Source of the DNA: Dyadobacter sp. CY356
Lineage (GTDB): Bacteria; Bacteroidota; Bacteroidia; Cytophagales; Spirosomataceae
Direction: 5' to 3'
Assembly: GCF_021440195.1 (NCBI RefSeq)
Contig: NZ_JAJTSZ010000002.1
Location: 930,001 to 994,000, forward strand
DNA: 64,000 nt
The notes beneath the pieces were generated by a model, which was not told the origin of the DNA, ran no database searches, and saw only the letters and a program-made list of their open reading frames with translations. Every line of letters starts with the position of its first letter. Position 1 is the first letter of the stretch. The position numbers and the translations under genes are program-made. This document shows positions 10,095 to 18,405 of this stretch, piece by piece.

Positions 10095-10586
10095 CTATCT
10101 TTTTCCGATTCCTTTTTCTTCTACTTTGATTGTTTCTGCGGCACGGTGAATTGCTTTACGGATACGGTCATACGTTCCGCACCGGCACAGGTTTCCGCTC
10201 ATCGCAGCATCGATATCCTGATCGTTCGGATTTGCATTGGTTTTCAGCAAAGCCACTGCTGACATGATCTGCCCTGACTGACAATAACCACATTGAGGCA
10301 CCTGCTCTTCAATCCATGCTTGTTGGATTGCGTGCAGTTTCACGTCTCCTATACCTTCAATCGTGGTTATCTTCGTAATTTTACCAATACTGGAAACGGG
10401 TGTCTGGCAGGAACGTGCCGGCTGGCCATCCAGATGCACCGTACAGGCACCGCAAAGCGCCATTCCGCAGCCAAACTTTGTCCCTTTTAAACCTACAATG
10501 TCTCGGACTACCCATAACAAGGGCATATCGTCTTCCACATCGACTTTTACTTTTTTACTGTTAACTGTAAGATTATATATCGCCAT
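10095..10586 (-). CDS. 2Fe-2S subunit of an isoquinoline 1-oxidoreductase-like hydroxylase
   Basis: The 163-aa protein has the standard two-domain form of the small subunit. The plant-ferredoxin-like domain carries [20 protein letters not shown] with a further Cys in ARSCQ, and the helical domain carries [12 protein letters not shown] and [12 protein letters not shown]. These eight cysteines hold two 2Fe-2S clusters that pass electrons from the molybdenum centre of the large subunit encoded 27 nt downstream. It has no signal peptide of its own, so it is presumably exported together with the Tat-tagged large subunit. It is first in the operon. Confidence 0.92.
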   Translation of the reverse strand: MAIYNLTVNSKKVKVDVEDDMPLLWVVRDIVGLKGTKFGCGMALCGACTVHLDGQPARSCQTPVSSIGKITKITTIEGIGDVKLHAIQQAWIEEQVPQCGYCQSGQIMSAVALLKTNANPNDQDIDAAMSGNLCRCGTYDRIRKAIHRAAETIKVEEKGIGKR

Positions 10587-10763
10587 AGTAGTTGGAATTT
10601 TATCAGTCCAAATCTTTCTAAAAGTATTAAAAAAATATCATAACATAAAACACTGATTTACAGAATAGTCGCACCTGAAAACACTCGTTTATAAACTATA
10701 TTTATCCGATCCTTGTTGGTTTTTCAGCGGTCAGCAATAAATATTTAGTCGGGAGTCAGAGTT

Positions 10764-11528
10764 ATGTTAATTACATCAGCGTCGGAATTAGAGGGAATTC
10801 AGAAAATAAGTGAAGCAGTTGCTACAACGTTAAAACAAATGAGGGATTTTGCCAAAGCAGGTATGACAGCAAAAGAACTTGACGATTTTGGTGGTGAAAT
10901 TTTAAATTCACTCGGCGCAAAATCGGCTCCAAAACTTACTTACGGATTTCCCGGCTGGACTTGTATTTGTGTTAATCATGAAGTGGCCCATGGTATCCCT
11001 TCGGCCGGAAAAGTTCTAAAAGATGGTGATTTGATTAATATAGACGTTTCTGCTGAGCTTGACGGATTTTGGTCCGACAACGGTGGATCTTTTATTTTAG
11101 GCGATGATACTAACAACCATCAAAAGTTGGTAAATGCTTCGAAAAATATTCTTCATAAGGCAATTTATCGTATCAGGTCCGGTGAAAAAGTTTCGGATAT
11201 AGGCAGGTTAATTGAAGTTGAAGCACGGAAAGCCGGCTACCGTGTGATCAAAAATCTGGCAGGGCACGGCGTAGGAAGAAGTTTGCATGAAGATCCGCAC
11301 GAGATCCTTAACTGGTGTGATCATGATAACAAGCAGCGTTTCAGAAAAAATACGGTGGTTGCGATTGAAACATTTATTTCCACAGCTTCAACAATCGCTG
11401 AAAAAGGAAAAGACGGCTGGACGCTGTTGGGCAATAAAGGCGGATATGTTGCACAGCACGAACATACTATTTTAGTAACAGATGGAAAACCGGTGATTTT
11501 AACGGCGGTTAACGGGATTTGGGATTAG
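10764..11528 (+). CDS. map: Type I methionine aminopeptidase
   Basis: The protein of 254 aa removes N-terminal methionine from new proteins. The metal ligands of the pita-bread fold are visible: Asp in LINIDVSAELDG, Asp in WSDNGGSF, His in GHGVGRSLHEDPHEI, Glu in VVAIETFIST and Glu in QHEHTILV. HEVAHGIPS is the typical His region of the substrate pocket. The common GDTS segment reads SDNGG and the EP pair reads ET, so this is a divergent, probably secondary, map copy rather than the ribosomal-operon one. It converges on the RES gene with a single base between their stop codons. Confidence 0.88.
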   Translation: MLITSASELEGIQKISEAVATTLKQMRDFAKAGMTAKELDDFGGEILNSLGAKSAPKLTYGFPGWTCICVNHEVAHGIPSAGKVLKDGDLINIDVSAELDGFWSDNGGSFILGDDTNNHQKLVNASKNILHKAIYRIRSGEKVSDIGRLIEVEARKAGYRVIKNLAGHGVGRSLHEDPHEILNWCDHDNKQRFRKNTVVAIETFISTASTIAEKGKDGWTLLGNKGGYVAQHEHTILVTDGKPVILTAVNGIWD

Positions 11529-11529
11529 G

Positions 11530-11985
11530 TTACAATCTATTATCTGGAATATAATCTTCAACGGCAATCACCTTTACCAAGTCATAATAACTTGGAAATA
11601 AAGGATTAAGTACAAAATTATACTCTTGCGGCATTACGGCACTTCTTGCCTTAATGCCTATGTATTCTTTAATTCTGAAAATTTCATCCCCCATTTCTTT
11701 CAAAGCGAGATTCTCGGTATTCCGCCAGTCAGGTGGCAAATCTTTGTCATCAATTTCAAAAAACAGTGCTGAATTTTCGATCTCAATGGTCATTACAAAT
11801 AAATTGGGAGGCAATTCAGTTTCATCTACATGTACCAGCAATTCTAACATGGCTAATGCTCGGCTTTCACTTGTATACAAACAAAAAACACCTTCACTAT
11901 TCCATCTACCGCCCTCTTTGGCAGCACCTTGTCCCGTCAAATCATTTGAACGCTCCTTCTTCTTCGCTATCCTGTAAACAACCAT
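11530..11985 (-). CDS. RES-domain toxin (NAD-degrading family)
   Basis: A 151-aa RES-domain protein. The three family residues are recognisable in order: Arg in MVVYRIAKKK, Glu within YTSESRALAMLELLVH and a Ser near the C-terminal half, with GGRWNSEGVFCLYTS as the fold signature. RES toxins (such as those called ParT, Res or MbcT) attack NAD or use it for modification. The gene lies 5 nt downstream of an Xre/DUF2384 antitoxin gene, the standard order for this type II pair. Its stop is one base away from the stop of the convergent methionine aminopeptidase gene. Confidence 0.88.
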   Translation of the reverse strand: MVVYRIAKKKERSNDLTGQGAAKEGGRWNSEGVFCLYTSESRALAMLELLVHVDETELPPNLFVMTIEIENSALFFEIDDKDLPPDWRNTENLALKEMGDEIFRIKEYIGIKARSAVMPQEYNFVLNPLFPSYYDLVKVIAVEDYIPDNRL

Positions 11986-11990
11986 AAATT

Positions 11991-12500
11991 TCAGGAATAA
12001 ACACCATCTTCAATACGCCCTAGTATTTGGTTAACCAGTTTGATACCGGTTGGTGTATTGAGGAGATCGAACGGCTTTTGCAGATTAAGTGATTTATTCT
12101 CTTTATGTAACCACCGATTAAGTTTTTCAGGATCTTCAAAAGTAGATAATCCCTTTGCAATCGTATTGGCAATTTCAACAGATAAAGATGAGATCAGATT
12201 ATTAAAGACATAATTATCCTTCTTTTTTACCAAAATTTTATATGATATATTAAGTAAAGATGCCATATCCTTCATTGGAACATGCATAACATTTGCCAAA
12301 TTTTCAATTGCAAACTTATGAATTCCCTTTTCACTAGCAACTAAAAAGTCAAATCCAGAAACTGGCTTTTTGACCATGAATCGTTCTCCCCCCAGCAAAA
12401 ACCAGGTAATTTCATTTGTCGATACTTTTTCCTCAATTAGACTAATTAGATCCTTATCCAGTTGAGGTGTTAAAAGGTTATTTTTAATTATCGCACCCAT
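11991..12500 (-). CDS. Xre/MbcA/ParS-type antitoxin (DUF2384)
   Basis: The 169-aa product is the antitoxin partner of the adjacent RES toxin. The C-terminal toxin-binding domain has the family layout: GLSTFEDPEKLNRWLHKEN, then PFDLLNTPTGIKLVNQIL and a terminal GRIEDGVYS. The N-terminal half carries the helical Xre-like region around DMASLLNISYKILVKK. I use the ATG at 12500 (MGAIIKNN) and not the TTG at 12533. Such antitoxins usually repress their own promoter, but no clear operator was seen upstream. Confidence 0.85.
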   Translation of the reverse strand: MGAIIKNNLLTPQLDKDLISLIEEKVSTNEITWFLLGGERFMVKKPVSGFDFLVASEKGIHKFAIENLANVMHVPMKDMASLLNISYKILVKKKDNYVFNNLISSLSVEIANTIAKGLSTFEDPEKLNRWLHKENKSLNLQKPFDLLNTPTGIKLVNQILGRIEDGVYS

Positions 12501-12582
12501 AATTCCATTTTGGCCAAATATAAAATTGATCAATTAGAATGACTTTTACAATAGGATTATAATAATAAATATATCAAACCTA

Positions 12583-13497
12583 TTAAATCCCTTCCGTAAC
12601 CTTCTTCATTTTTTCCAAACCAGTTTTTGCTACCAGCAATGCATCCTGCGCATAATAGGTTTTATTGAAAACTTCGAAAGACAGAATAACCGGTTTTTCA
12701 GGATTTTTAAGTGTTTTAAGTAAGTTTTTCAATGGCGCTGTTCCATCACCGGGATATATTCTGTCTGCATCCACAATTGTCTCCCTTGGCGGAGTTGCCG
12801 GATAGTCATTGATGTGAAAAATTTCAATAAGTGGTTTCCCTACATCCTTCACACTATCCATCCCTGAACCGCCTTTGTGCAAATGATACACATCCATTAA
12901 CACTTTTGCTGACGGGTGATTTGATTCTACGGCCACATACAACAACTCTCCTACCCTGCTAAGATTTTTGGAAAAACCCCAGAGTTCAAGATGTGGAACC
13001 ACGCCAGTCTGATCACCCAATTCAAGTATTTTCCGATAGCGTTCTGCCATTTTAGGCAGTTCAAGGCTTTCACCCGTTGTTGCGCCCATTGGCGGCGCGG
13101 CAATTCTCGGACATCCAATTTGCGCAAGCTGATCCATTTCCATTTTTAACTGGTCCAGCGCTTTGTTCCGTGCAGCCTGATCATCCACAATCCAGGTTGC
13201 AAAACCGATGGCATCTTCAACCTTTAACCCCAGATCATCAATGATCCGTTTCGCCTCAGCTAGTGTAGCACCGGTTTTTATAAAATCCTGTAAAGTATTG
13301 ATCCATATTTCGACTGATTTATATCCTGCTTTTGCAGCTACTTCCAGTTCTTTTTTAAATCCAAGGTTATGGCCGCGTAACGTGCTCATGTTCAATGAAT
13401 ATATAAAGGAAGTTTGTTTGTCTTTTTTTGTGTTCACAGGCATTACGGTGGCGGTTGATAATGCCAAAACGGAAGAAAGTGCTTCTCTGCGGTTCAT
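12583..13497 (-). CDS. Exported sugar-phosphate isomerase/epimerase-like TIM-barrel protein
   Basis: The 304-aa protein begins MNRREALSSVLALST, a signal-like twin-arginine or Sec leader, followed by a xylose-isomerase-like TIM barrel (AP endonuclease family 2 fold). Family-typical segments are AAKAGYKSVEIWI, VPHLELWGFSKNLS, VLMDVYHLHKGGSGMD, IFHINDYPA and ILSFEVFN; the Glu, Asp, His and Glu in these segments are the likely metal ligands. Relatives in Bacteroidota are predicted inositol or hydroxypyruvate isomerases; the substrate is unknown. I use the ATG at 13497, since the frame upstream would need a TTG at 13533. Confidence 0.82.
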   Translation of the reverse strand: MNRREALSSVLALSTATVMPVNTKKDKQTSFIYSLNMSTLRGHNLGFKKELEVAAKAGYKSVEIWINTLQDFIKTGATLAEAKRIIDDLGLKVEDAIGFATWIVDDQAARNKALDQLKMEMDQLAQIGCPRIAAPPMGATTGESLELPKMAERYRKILELGDQTGVVPHLELWGFSKNLSRVGELLYVAVESNHPSAKVLMDVYHLHKGGSGMDSVKDVGKPLIEIFHINDYPATPPRETIVDADRIYPGDGTAPLKNLLKTLKNPEKPVILSFEVFNKTYYAQDALLVAKTGLEKMKKVTEGI

Positions 13498-13626
13498 CAG
13501 GAATTTGCTTTTATTTAATTGATTTTCTAACAAAGAATACCCGGAAAGGTTTTTACCGGTGAAAGTTTAAATTTGATTATTAAATTAGGGTTTGCTTTCG
13601 TATCAATCATCATTTTTGACATTATT

Positions 13627-14121
13627 ATGCCTTCCGAAGAATATACTTTACCCGCCCAGACCCGAATTGGCCATGTTCATTTGAAGGTATCCAATCTTGA
13701 AAAGTCCCTCGATTTTTATTGCGGTTTGCTGGGTTTTGAAATTATGGCCCGCTATGGTGATCAGGCCGCGTTTATTTCTGCCGGAGGTTATCATCATCAT
13801 ATCGGGCTGAATACCTGGTATAGTAAGGGATTTCCTCCTGCCAGTCAGCAAGGTGTTGGCCTGTTTCATACGGCCATTTTATACCCGACGCGGAAGGATC
13901 TGGCAGCCATTTACCAGCGGCTGATCAATGCCCGTTATCCATTAAGCGGAGCCAGTGACCATGGTGTTTCGGAGGCTTTATATTTAAATGATCCGGACAA
14001 TAATGGTGTGGAATTGTACTGGGACAGGCCGATGGAATTCTGGCCAAAAACAGAAGACGGAAATCTTGAAATGTATACCAGAGTTTTGAATCTGGGTGGC
14101 CTCCTGAATGAGTTGAAATAG
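13627..14121 (+). CDS. VOC-family (glyoxalase/dioxygenase-like) protein
   Basis: A 164-aa protein with two beta-alpha-beta-beta-beta modules of the vicinal-oxygen-chelate superfamily. Metal-binding candidates are His in GHVHLKVSNLEKSLDFY, His in GLFHTAILYP and Glu in NNGVELYWDRP. The double-module pattern is closest to catechol-2,3-dioxygenase-type (CatE-like) proteins, but the substrate is not deducible. I chose the ATG at 13627 (MPSEEYTL) over a TTG 54 nt upstream that would add a hydrophobic stretch foreign to the family. Confidence 0.85.
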   Translation: MPSEEYTLPAQTRIGHVHLKVSNLEKSLDFYCGLLGFEIMARYGDQAAFISAGGYHHHIGLNTWYSKGFPPASQQGVGLFHTAILYPTRKDLAAIYQRLINARYPLSGASDHGVSEALYLNDPDNNGVELYWDRPMEFWPKTEDGNLEMYTRVLNLGGLLNELK

Positions 14122-14183
14122 CAGGAAGACCCATCGGCAAAAAACCTATCTCTAATTGTTATCTAAAATCTACAAGAAATAAT

Positions 14184-14876
14184 ATGTCAGAAGAAAATAA
14201 ACTCGACAAGATCATTGAGGCAAGAATGAAACTGAAAGCGCGGTTTGAGGAAAAAATGCTGCAAACGCCGTCCATATCTGATGACAAGCCTATGGGAACT
14301 GGGGAGCTCAACAGACATGGAATGCCCAAGTTGCCGGTTGGACAAATAAAAACTGTAAAATGGCCTGTACTTGATCTTGGATTCAAACCTGATATATCAC
14401 ATCTTCAATGGAAATTGACCGTAAATGGAGAAGTAGAATCCCCTCTGGAACTTAACTGGCAGGATTTTATGAATCTGCCGCAAACTTCAGACGTCAGCGA
14501 TTTTCATTGTGTGACTACATGGTCGCGGATGGATGTACCATGGGTTGGGGTAAAACTGGCAGATATAGCTGCACTTGTTATGCCCAAATCTACTGCCACC
14601 CATATTATTTGTTATGGTTATGATAAATATACAACCAACATCTCCATAGAAGAAGCCCTTAAAGAAGATGTCCTGCTTGTTCATTCTGCTGATAACAAGC
14701 CACTTGAACGCGACCATGGTGGGCCGGTACGCATGATAACGCCTCAGTTATATGCATGGAAAGGAACAAAATGGATCAACAGAATTGAGTTTTTAAACAA
14801 AAATAAACCTGGTTTTTGGGAAGTTCGTGGATATTCCAATACTGCTTATCCATGGAGAAATGATCGTTATAGTTGA
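14184..14876 (+). CDS. Sulfite-oxidase-like molybdopterin oxidoreductase
   Basis: The protein has 230 aa and lacks a signal peptide, so it is cytoplasmic, unlike most MsrP proteins. The oxidoreductase molybdopterin domain spans about residues 60-215. The molybdenum-ligating Cys is in DFHCVTTWSRMDVPW, and later landmarks are GYDKYTTNISIEEA, LERDHGGPVRMITPQ and YAWKGTKWINRIEF. The reaction is unknown; related proteins reduce S- or N-oxides. It is 62 nt after the VOC gene. Molybdenum-cofactor synthesis genes are not in the window. Confidence 0.87.
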   Translation: MSEENKLDKIIEARMKLKARFEEKMLQTPSISDDKPMGTGELNRHGMPKLPVGQIKTVKWPVLDLGFKPDISHLQWKLTVNGEVESPLELNWQDFMNLPQTSDVSDFHCVTTWSRMDVPWVGVKLADIAALVMPKSTATHIICYGYDKYTTNISIEEALKEDVLLVHSADNKPLERDHGGPVRMITPQLYAWKGTKWINRIEFLNKNKPGFWEVRGYSNTAYPWRNDRYS

Positions 14877-14959
14877 GAAAATCATTCGCCCTTCTAATCT
14901 GATTTTAACATGGTATGATATTTGTCATGTACCGTTATAGTCATAAATCACAGATAGGC

Positions 14960-15262
14960 ATGTATTTCGTATCATATAATAATGGAAAACCGACAACCTC
15001 CTCATCAGCCGTAGCTGATCAGTTTGGGAAGTCTCACAATGATATTTTAAGATCAATTGAAAAACTTCCTTGCAGCAAGGAATTTAAAAAATCCAATTTC
15101 TTTCCATCTCCAAGCCTATGGCCGTCTGGAAAAGCGGATCCTTCAATTCTCATAACAAGAGAAGGTTTGGTACTTCTTGTCATGAGTCTTGAAAGTGCAG
15201 CTCCGGTTTCATTTCGCAAAAATATTATTGAAAAATTTGACGGCATGGCTTCTTTCCTTTGA
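14960..15262 (+). CDS. Orphan Rha-family (phage regulatory) protein
   Basis: I recognise the Rha domain in this 100-aa protein: an N-terminal winged-helix-like segment TSSSAVADQFGKSHNDILRS followed by the C-terminal strand/helix ILITREGLVLLVMSLES and a terminal FRKNIIEKFDGM. Rha proteins are phage or prophage regulators that interfere with infection when over-expressed. Here no phage structural or integrase gene is beside it, so it is either a remnant or a domesticated gene. The protein holds only the Rha domain and lacks the C-terminal KilA or ORF6C-type domains many Rha proteins carry. The ATG at 14960 is preferred; in-frame ATGs at 14915 and 14927 also exist. Confidence 0.7.
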   Translation: MYFVSYNNGKPTTSSSAVADQFGKSHNDILRSIEKLPCSKEFKKSNFFPSPSLWPSGKADPSILITREGLVLLVMSLESAAPVSFRKNIIEKFDGMASFL

Positions 15263-15674
15263 TATTCCCCATATAAAAAAGAAACTGTCTTTTCATCAAT
15301 TTAGTAGCCTAATGTAATATCCCAAATGGTAACTTCCTCAGGTGAGAATCTGAAATAATAATAACTCTACTATTATTACCTTACATATTTTTGTAAGGTT
15401 TAAATTCGTAATTAGCAGCTGGCACAATTTCCTTCCAATGCCTGGCATTTCCCAAATGCTGTCTGAATATAACAATTTAGCCATAAGGCTTCCGTAGCAA
15501 TCTGGTAATGGTTGTATAGGATTTCTGGTAAATTGAGCCATTAAATCTCTGCCATTGCGATATAATTAGTTTCCGAATCAACTGGATTTAACTTTGCCCG
15601 GTGTTAAATTATTTTTACTTTACAGGTAACAATATTACATTTGGTAAAGCTCAACGGAAATTACATTTCTTCAC
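15263..15674. other. Intergenic region with one hairpin and one -7 box
   Basis: No convincing gene lies here. An 8-bp perfect stem (ACCTTACA against TGTAAGGT, 15378-15399, loop TATTTT) is present, with only a short T run after it. A TACATTTG box at 15636-15643 fits the Bacteroidota -7 consensus and lies 31 nt before the hybrid kinase start; its -33 element is poor. Confidence 0.4.
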
Positions 15675-18278
15675 ATGCATTCTATAATTAAGGACAAAGT
15701 TCTCCGATGGTCTTACATCAGCATTTTCATTGGCCTGTTCTTAATTTTTGCCTCCCAGTATTTCGCTTATAAAAATGTTCAGGATTTGTCCCTTCACAAT
15801 CAGGGCGTGAATGTAACAATAGGTATTCTTAACCAAACTGCCAATTTTGGATTATCTACCAAAGATATTCAGTCCAATATGCATGAGTTTGTCATAACCG
15901 GGAATGAAAAGCTGCTGGACGATACTTATTCAAAAAAGGTAAAACTTTTAGGGATGAGCGATACACTTTTTAATTTGGTAAAAGACGACAAAATACAGAC
16001 CGAAAGGGTTAAAGAATTATTGGATGTTTCAAGTCAAATCGTTGATCATACTCATGCGGTAATGACTGTTTACAGGAATCAGGGGACTCAAAAAGCCTTT
16101 GATATGATACAAAAAGGAGAAGGTTTGCACTTGAATCAACTCCTGATGAGTAAAATTGAATCCATCGAACAGGCAGAAAACAGGCATCTTAACAAACAAA
16201 GAATGCTTATCCAGAAGACCCAGAAAAAAACCACACTTTTCATTATGGGGACAAGCATCTTTGGGTTTTTCCTGACTGTTCTTTCCATTGTTTCGCTGCT
16301 TTGGAACCAGAAACAACAACGCTTGCTTCAACTCGAAATCAAAAAAAAAGAAAGACTTCTCTATCAATATATTGATGCAATTCCTGATGGTGTTCTGGTT
16401 CTGGATACGAATAAGGAAATTGTGCTTTTGAATCAGTCAGGGAAAGAAATGCTTGGGTTGGATGACGATAAACTGCTAAAAGAGCAGATGAGTAAAATCA
16501 CTTTGTTAGATCCGTTGCGTTACAACATAAAATTCACATCCGAAACCTTGCCTGTAAGTGAAGCACTGGACGGAATAAAATCAACCGGAAACAAAATTGA
16601 CCTGCTGAAAAATAATACGCTATACCATTTGGAAACCAGTGCCAGGCCTATCCTTGGTCTGGATGGAGAAATTACAAATGCCATTACAGTTTTCAGGGAT
16701 ATTACAGAACGCGCCAATTACGAAACTGCACTTGAAAAAGCACGGTCCATTGCAGAAAAATCGGTGCGCGTGAAAGATATTTTTCTTTCCAATGTCAGTC
16801 ATGAAATAAGGACACCGCTAAATGCTATTGTTGGCTTTACGAATTTGCTGGAAGAGCAGGTTAAAGATCCAAAAAGTAGTGACTATGTCAGTTACATCAA
16901 AATCGCCAGTAAAAATCTTCTCGATCTGATCAATGATATTCTTGACTTTTCAAAGATCGAAGCGGGACAAGTTATTCTTGACAAAACCAATACTTCTATA
17001 AACGAACTTGTCGATTCAGTTTCCGTTATAATTAGTCAACGCGCTAATGAAAAAGGAATAGGGTATGAAAAAATCCTTTCCGCAGAACTGCCGCAACTGA
17101 TCATTTCCGATAAACTGCGATTGACTCAAATTTTGCTTAACGTTTGTGGGAATGCAATAAAATTTACTGAAAAAGGCTCTGTAAAATTAATTGTTGACCC
17201 GGTTTCAGATTTAAAAGACGATGTCCAAACCATTCGTTTTTCGATCATTGACAGTGGAATTGGAATTCTTGAAGATAAAATAAACAAGATTTTTGAACGT
17301 TTCGTCCAGGCATCGGAAAGCACCACCCGACTATTTGGCGGCACGGGACTTGGTTTGAGCATTGTAAAATCACTCGTTCACCTACTTGGCGGAACCATAC
17401 GTGTAGAAAGTGTTTTGGGTAAGGGAACAACCTTCATTCTCGAATTTCCTTTTGAAGTTGTAACCGATCTGACTGATATCGAGGTAATCGATGATTCTAC
17501 ATCAACCATAGCTCCAATCGGCGATATCAGGGTTCTTGCCGCTGAAGATAATCTCTTAAATCAAAAACTGCTGGAAGCTATTTTTGAGCGTATGTCGATT
17601 CCATTGACAATCGTTAATAATGGGCAGGAAGCAATTAATGCGCTTGAAAAAACGGATTATGACCTGGTGTTGATGGATATTCAGATGCCGGTTATGGATG
17701 GCTACACTGCAATTAAAAAGATAAGAAACGAAATTTCTCAAACCGTACCGATTATCACGATGACGGCACATGCGATGGTTGGGGAAAAGGAAGAATGCCT
17801 GAGCATAGGCGCAAACAGTTATATTTCAAAACCTTTCCGGGAAAACGAGTTGTTACATGCTATTTCAAGTCTGACCGGCAAACAAAATCTTAACTACAAA
17901 GAAATGAATTCGACGAATGTTAATGGTGAAAGTTCACAGGACTCCGGAATCCTGAACCTGACCTATTTGAATGAGATAACTGGTGGTGATGCCGAATTGA
18001 GAGATGAGCTCATTTCTTTATTTGAGAGCGAACTGGGTTCACAATCAGAATTAATTTTTAAAGCAGAAGAATCAGGTGACAACGAAAAATTACGCCAGGT
18101 TGTACACAAATTCCGGTCTTCATTATTCTCTGTCGGGCTGCTTTCAACCGCAGATAAATACAAAAAGATTGAAGGTGACCTGAAAAATAATATTCGTTCA
18201 GTGGATTTGAAAGAACAAATCAGACAGCTTGCAATGGAAGCGGAAGCTGGATTAACTGAATTGAAAAATTTGGAATAA
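15675..18278 (+). CDS. Hybrid sensor histidine kinase with CHASE3-like sensor, PAS, receiver and Hpt domains
   Basis: This 867-aa membrane kinase has TM1 (about 12-32), a CHASE3-like periplasmic region (about 40-180), TM2 (about 186-208), a PAS domain (about 226-345), the dimerisation domain with VSHEIRTPLNAIVGF (phospho-acceptor His376), an ATPase domain with NVCGNAIKFTEKG, DSGIGI and GGTGLGLSIVKSL, a receiver with LVLMDIQMPVMDG, and a C-terminal Hpt domain with VVHKFRSSLFSVG. All phosphorelay residues are present, so a full His-Asp-His relay is expected; the final response regulator is not nearby. It stands alone and converges on the EmrB-type gene across a strong terminator. Confidence 0.93.
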   Translation: MHSIIKDKVLRWSYISIFIGLFLIFASQYFAYKNVQDLSLHNQGVNVTIGILNQTANFGLSTKDIQSNMHEFVITGNEKLLDDTYSKKVKLLGMSDTLFNLVKDDKIQTERVKELLDVSSQIVDHTHAVMTVYRNQGTQKAFDMIQKGEGLHLNQLLMSKIESIEQAENRHLNKQRMLIQKTQKKTTLFIMGTSIFGFFLTVLSIVSLLWNQKQQRLLQLEIKKKERLLYQYIDAIPDGVLVLDTNKEIVLLNQSGKEMLGLDDDKLLKEQMSKITLLDPLRYNIKFTSETLPVSEALDGIKSTGNKIDLLKNNTLYHLETSARPILGLDGEITNAITVFRDITERANYETALEKARSIAEKSVRVKDIFLSNVSHEIRTPLNAIVGFTNLLEEQVKDPKSSDYVSYIKIASKNLLDLINDILDFSKIEAGQVILDKTNTSINELVDSVSVIISQRANEKGIGYEKILSAELPQLIISDKLRLTQILLNVCGNAIKFTEKGSVKLIVDPVSDLKDDVQTIRFSIIDSGIGILEDKINKIFERFVQASESTTRLFGGTGLGLSIVKSLVHLLGGTIRVESVLGKGTTFILEFPFEVVTDLTDIEVIDDSTSTIAPIGDIRVLAAEDNLLNQKLLEAIFERMSIPLTIVNNGQEAINALEKTDYDLVLMDIQMPVMDGYTAIKKIRNEISQTVPIITMTAHAMVGEKEECLSIGANSYISKPFRENELLHAISSLTGKQNLNYKEMNSTNVNGESSQDSGILNLTYLNEITGGDAELRDELISLFESELGSQSELIFKAEESGDNEKLRQVVHKFRSSLFSVGLLSTADKYKKIEGDLKNNIRSVDLKEQIRQLAMEAEAGLTELKNLE

Positions 18279-18330
18279 CACGGTATCTAAGTCTGTTTTT
18301 CTTTTAATTTCCCTGACATACCCACATAAA

Positions 18331-18366
18331 AAAGAAGCTCTCCCTCTAAACTGGGAAAGCTTCTTT
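18331..18366. terminator. Bidirectional terminator hairpin
   Basis: AAGAAGCT (18332-18339) pairs with AGCTTCTT (18358-18365), extended by TCCC/GGGA with one mismatch. It separates the convergent hybrid kinase and EmrB-type genes. Confidence 0.75.
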
Positions 18367-18405
18367 AAACTACTACTATACCAAATTTAACAAACACTTC
18401 TTTTT

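Noticed and set aside
7902..10586. Possible complete three-subunit xanthine dehydrogenase
   Set aside because: No FAD-binding subunit gene is adjacent; the Tat signal and two-gene layout fit the IorAB-type enzyme.
15338..15541. 67-codon minus-strand frame before the hybrid kinase
   Set aside because: It crosses an inverted repeat, has a low-complexity tail and no recognisable domain; I treat it as spacer.
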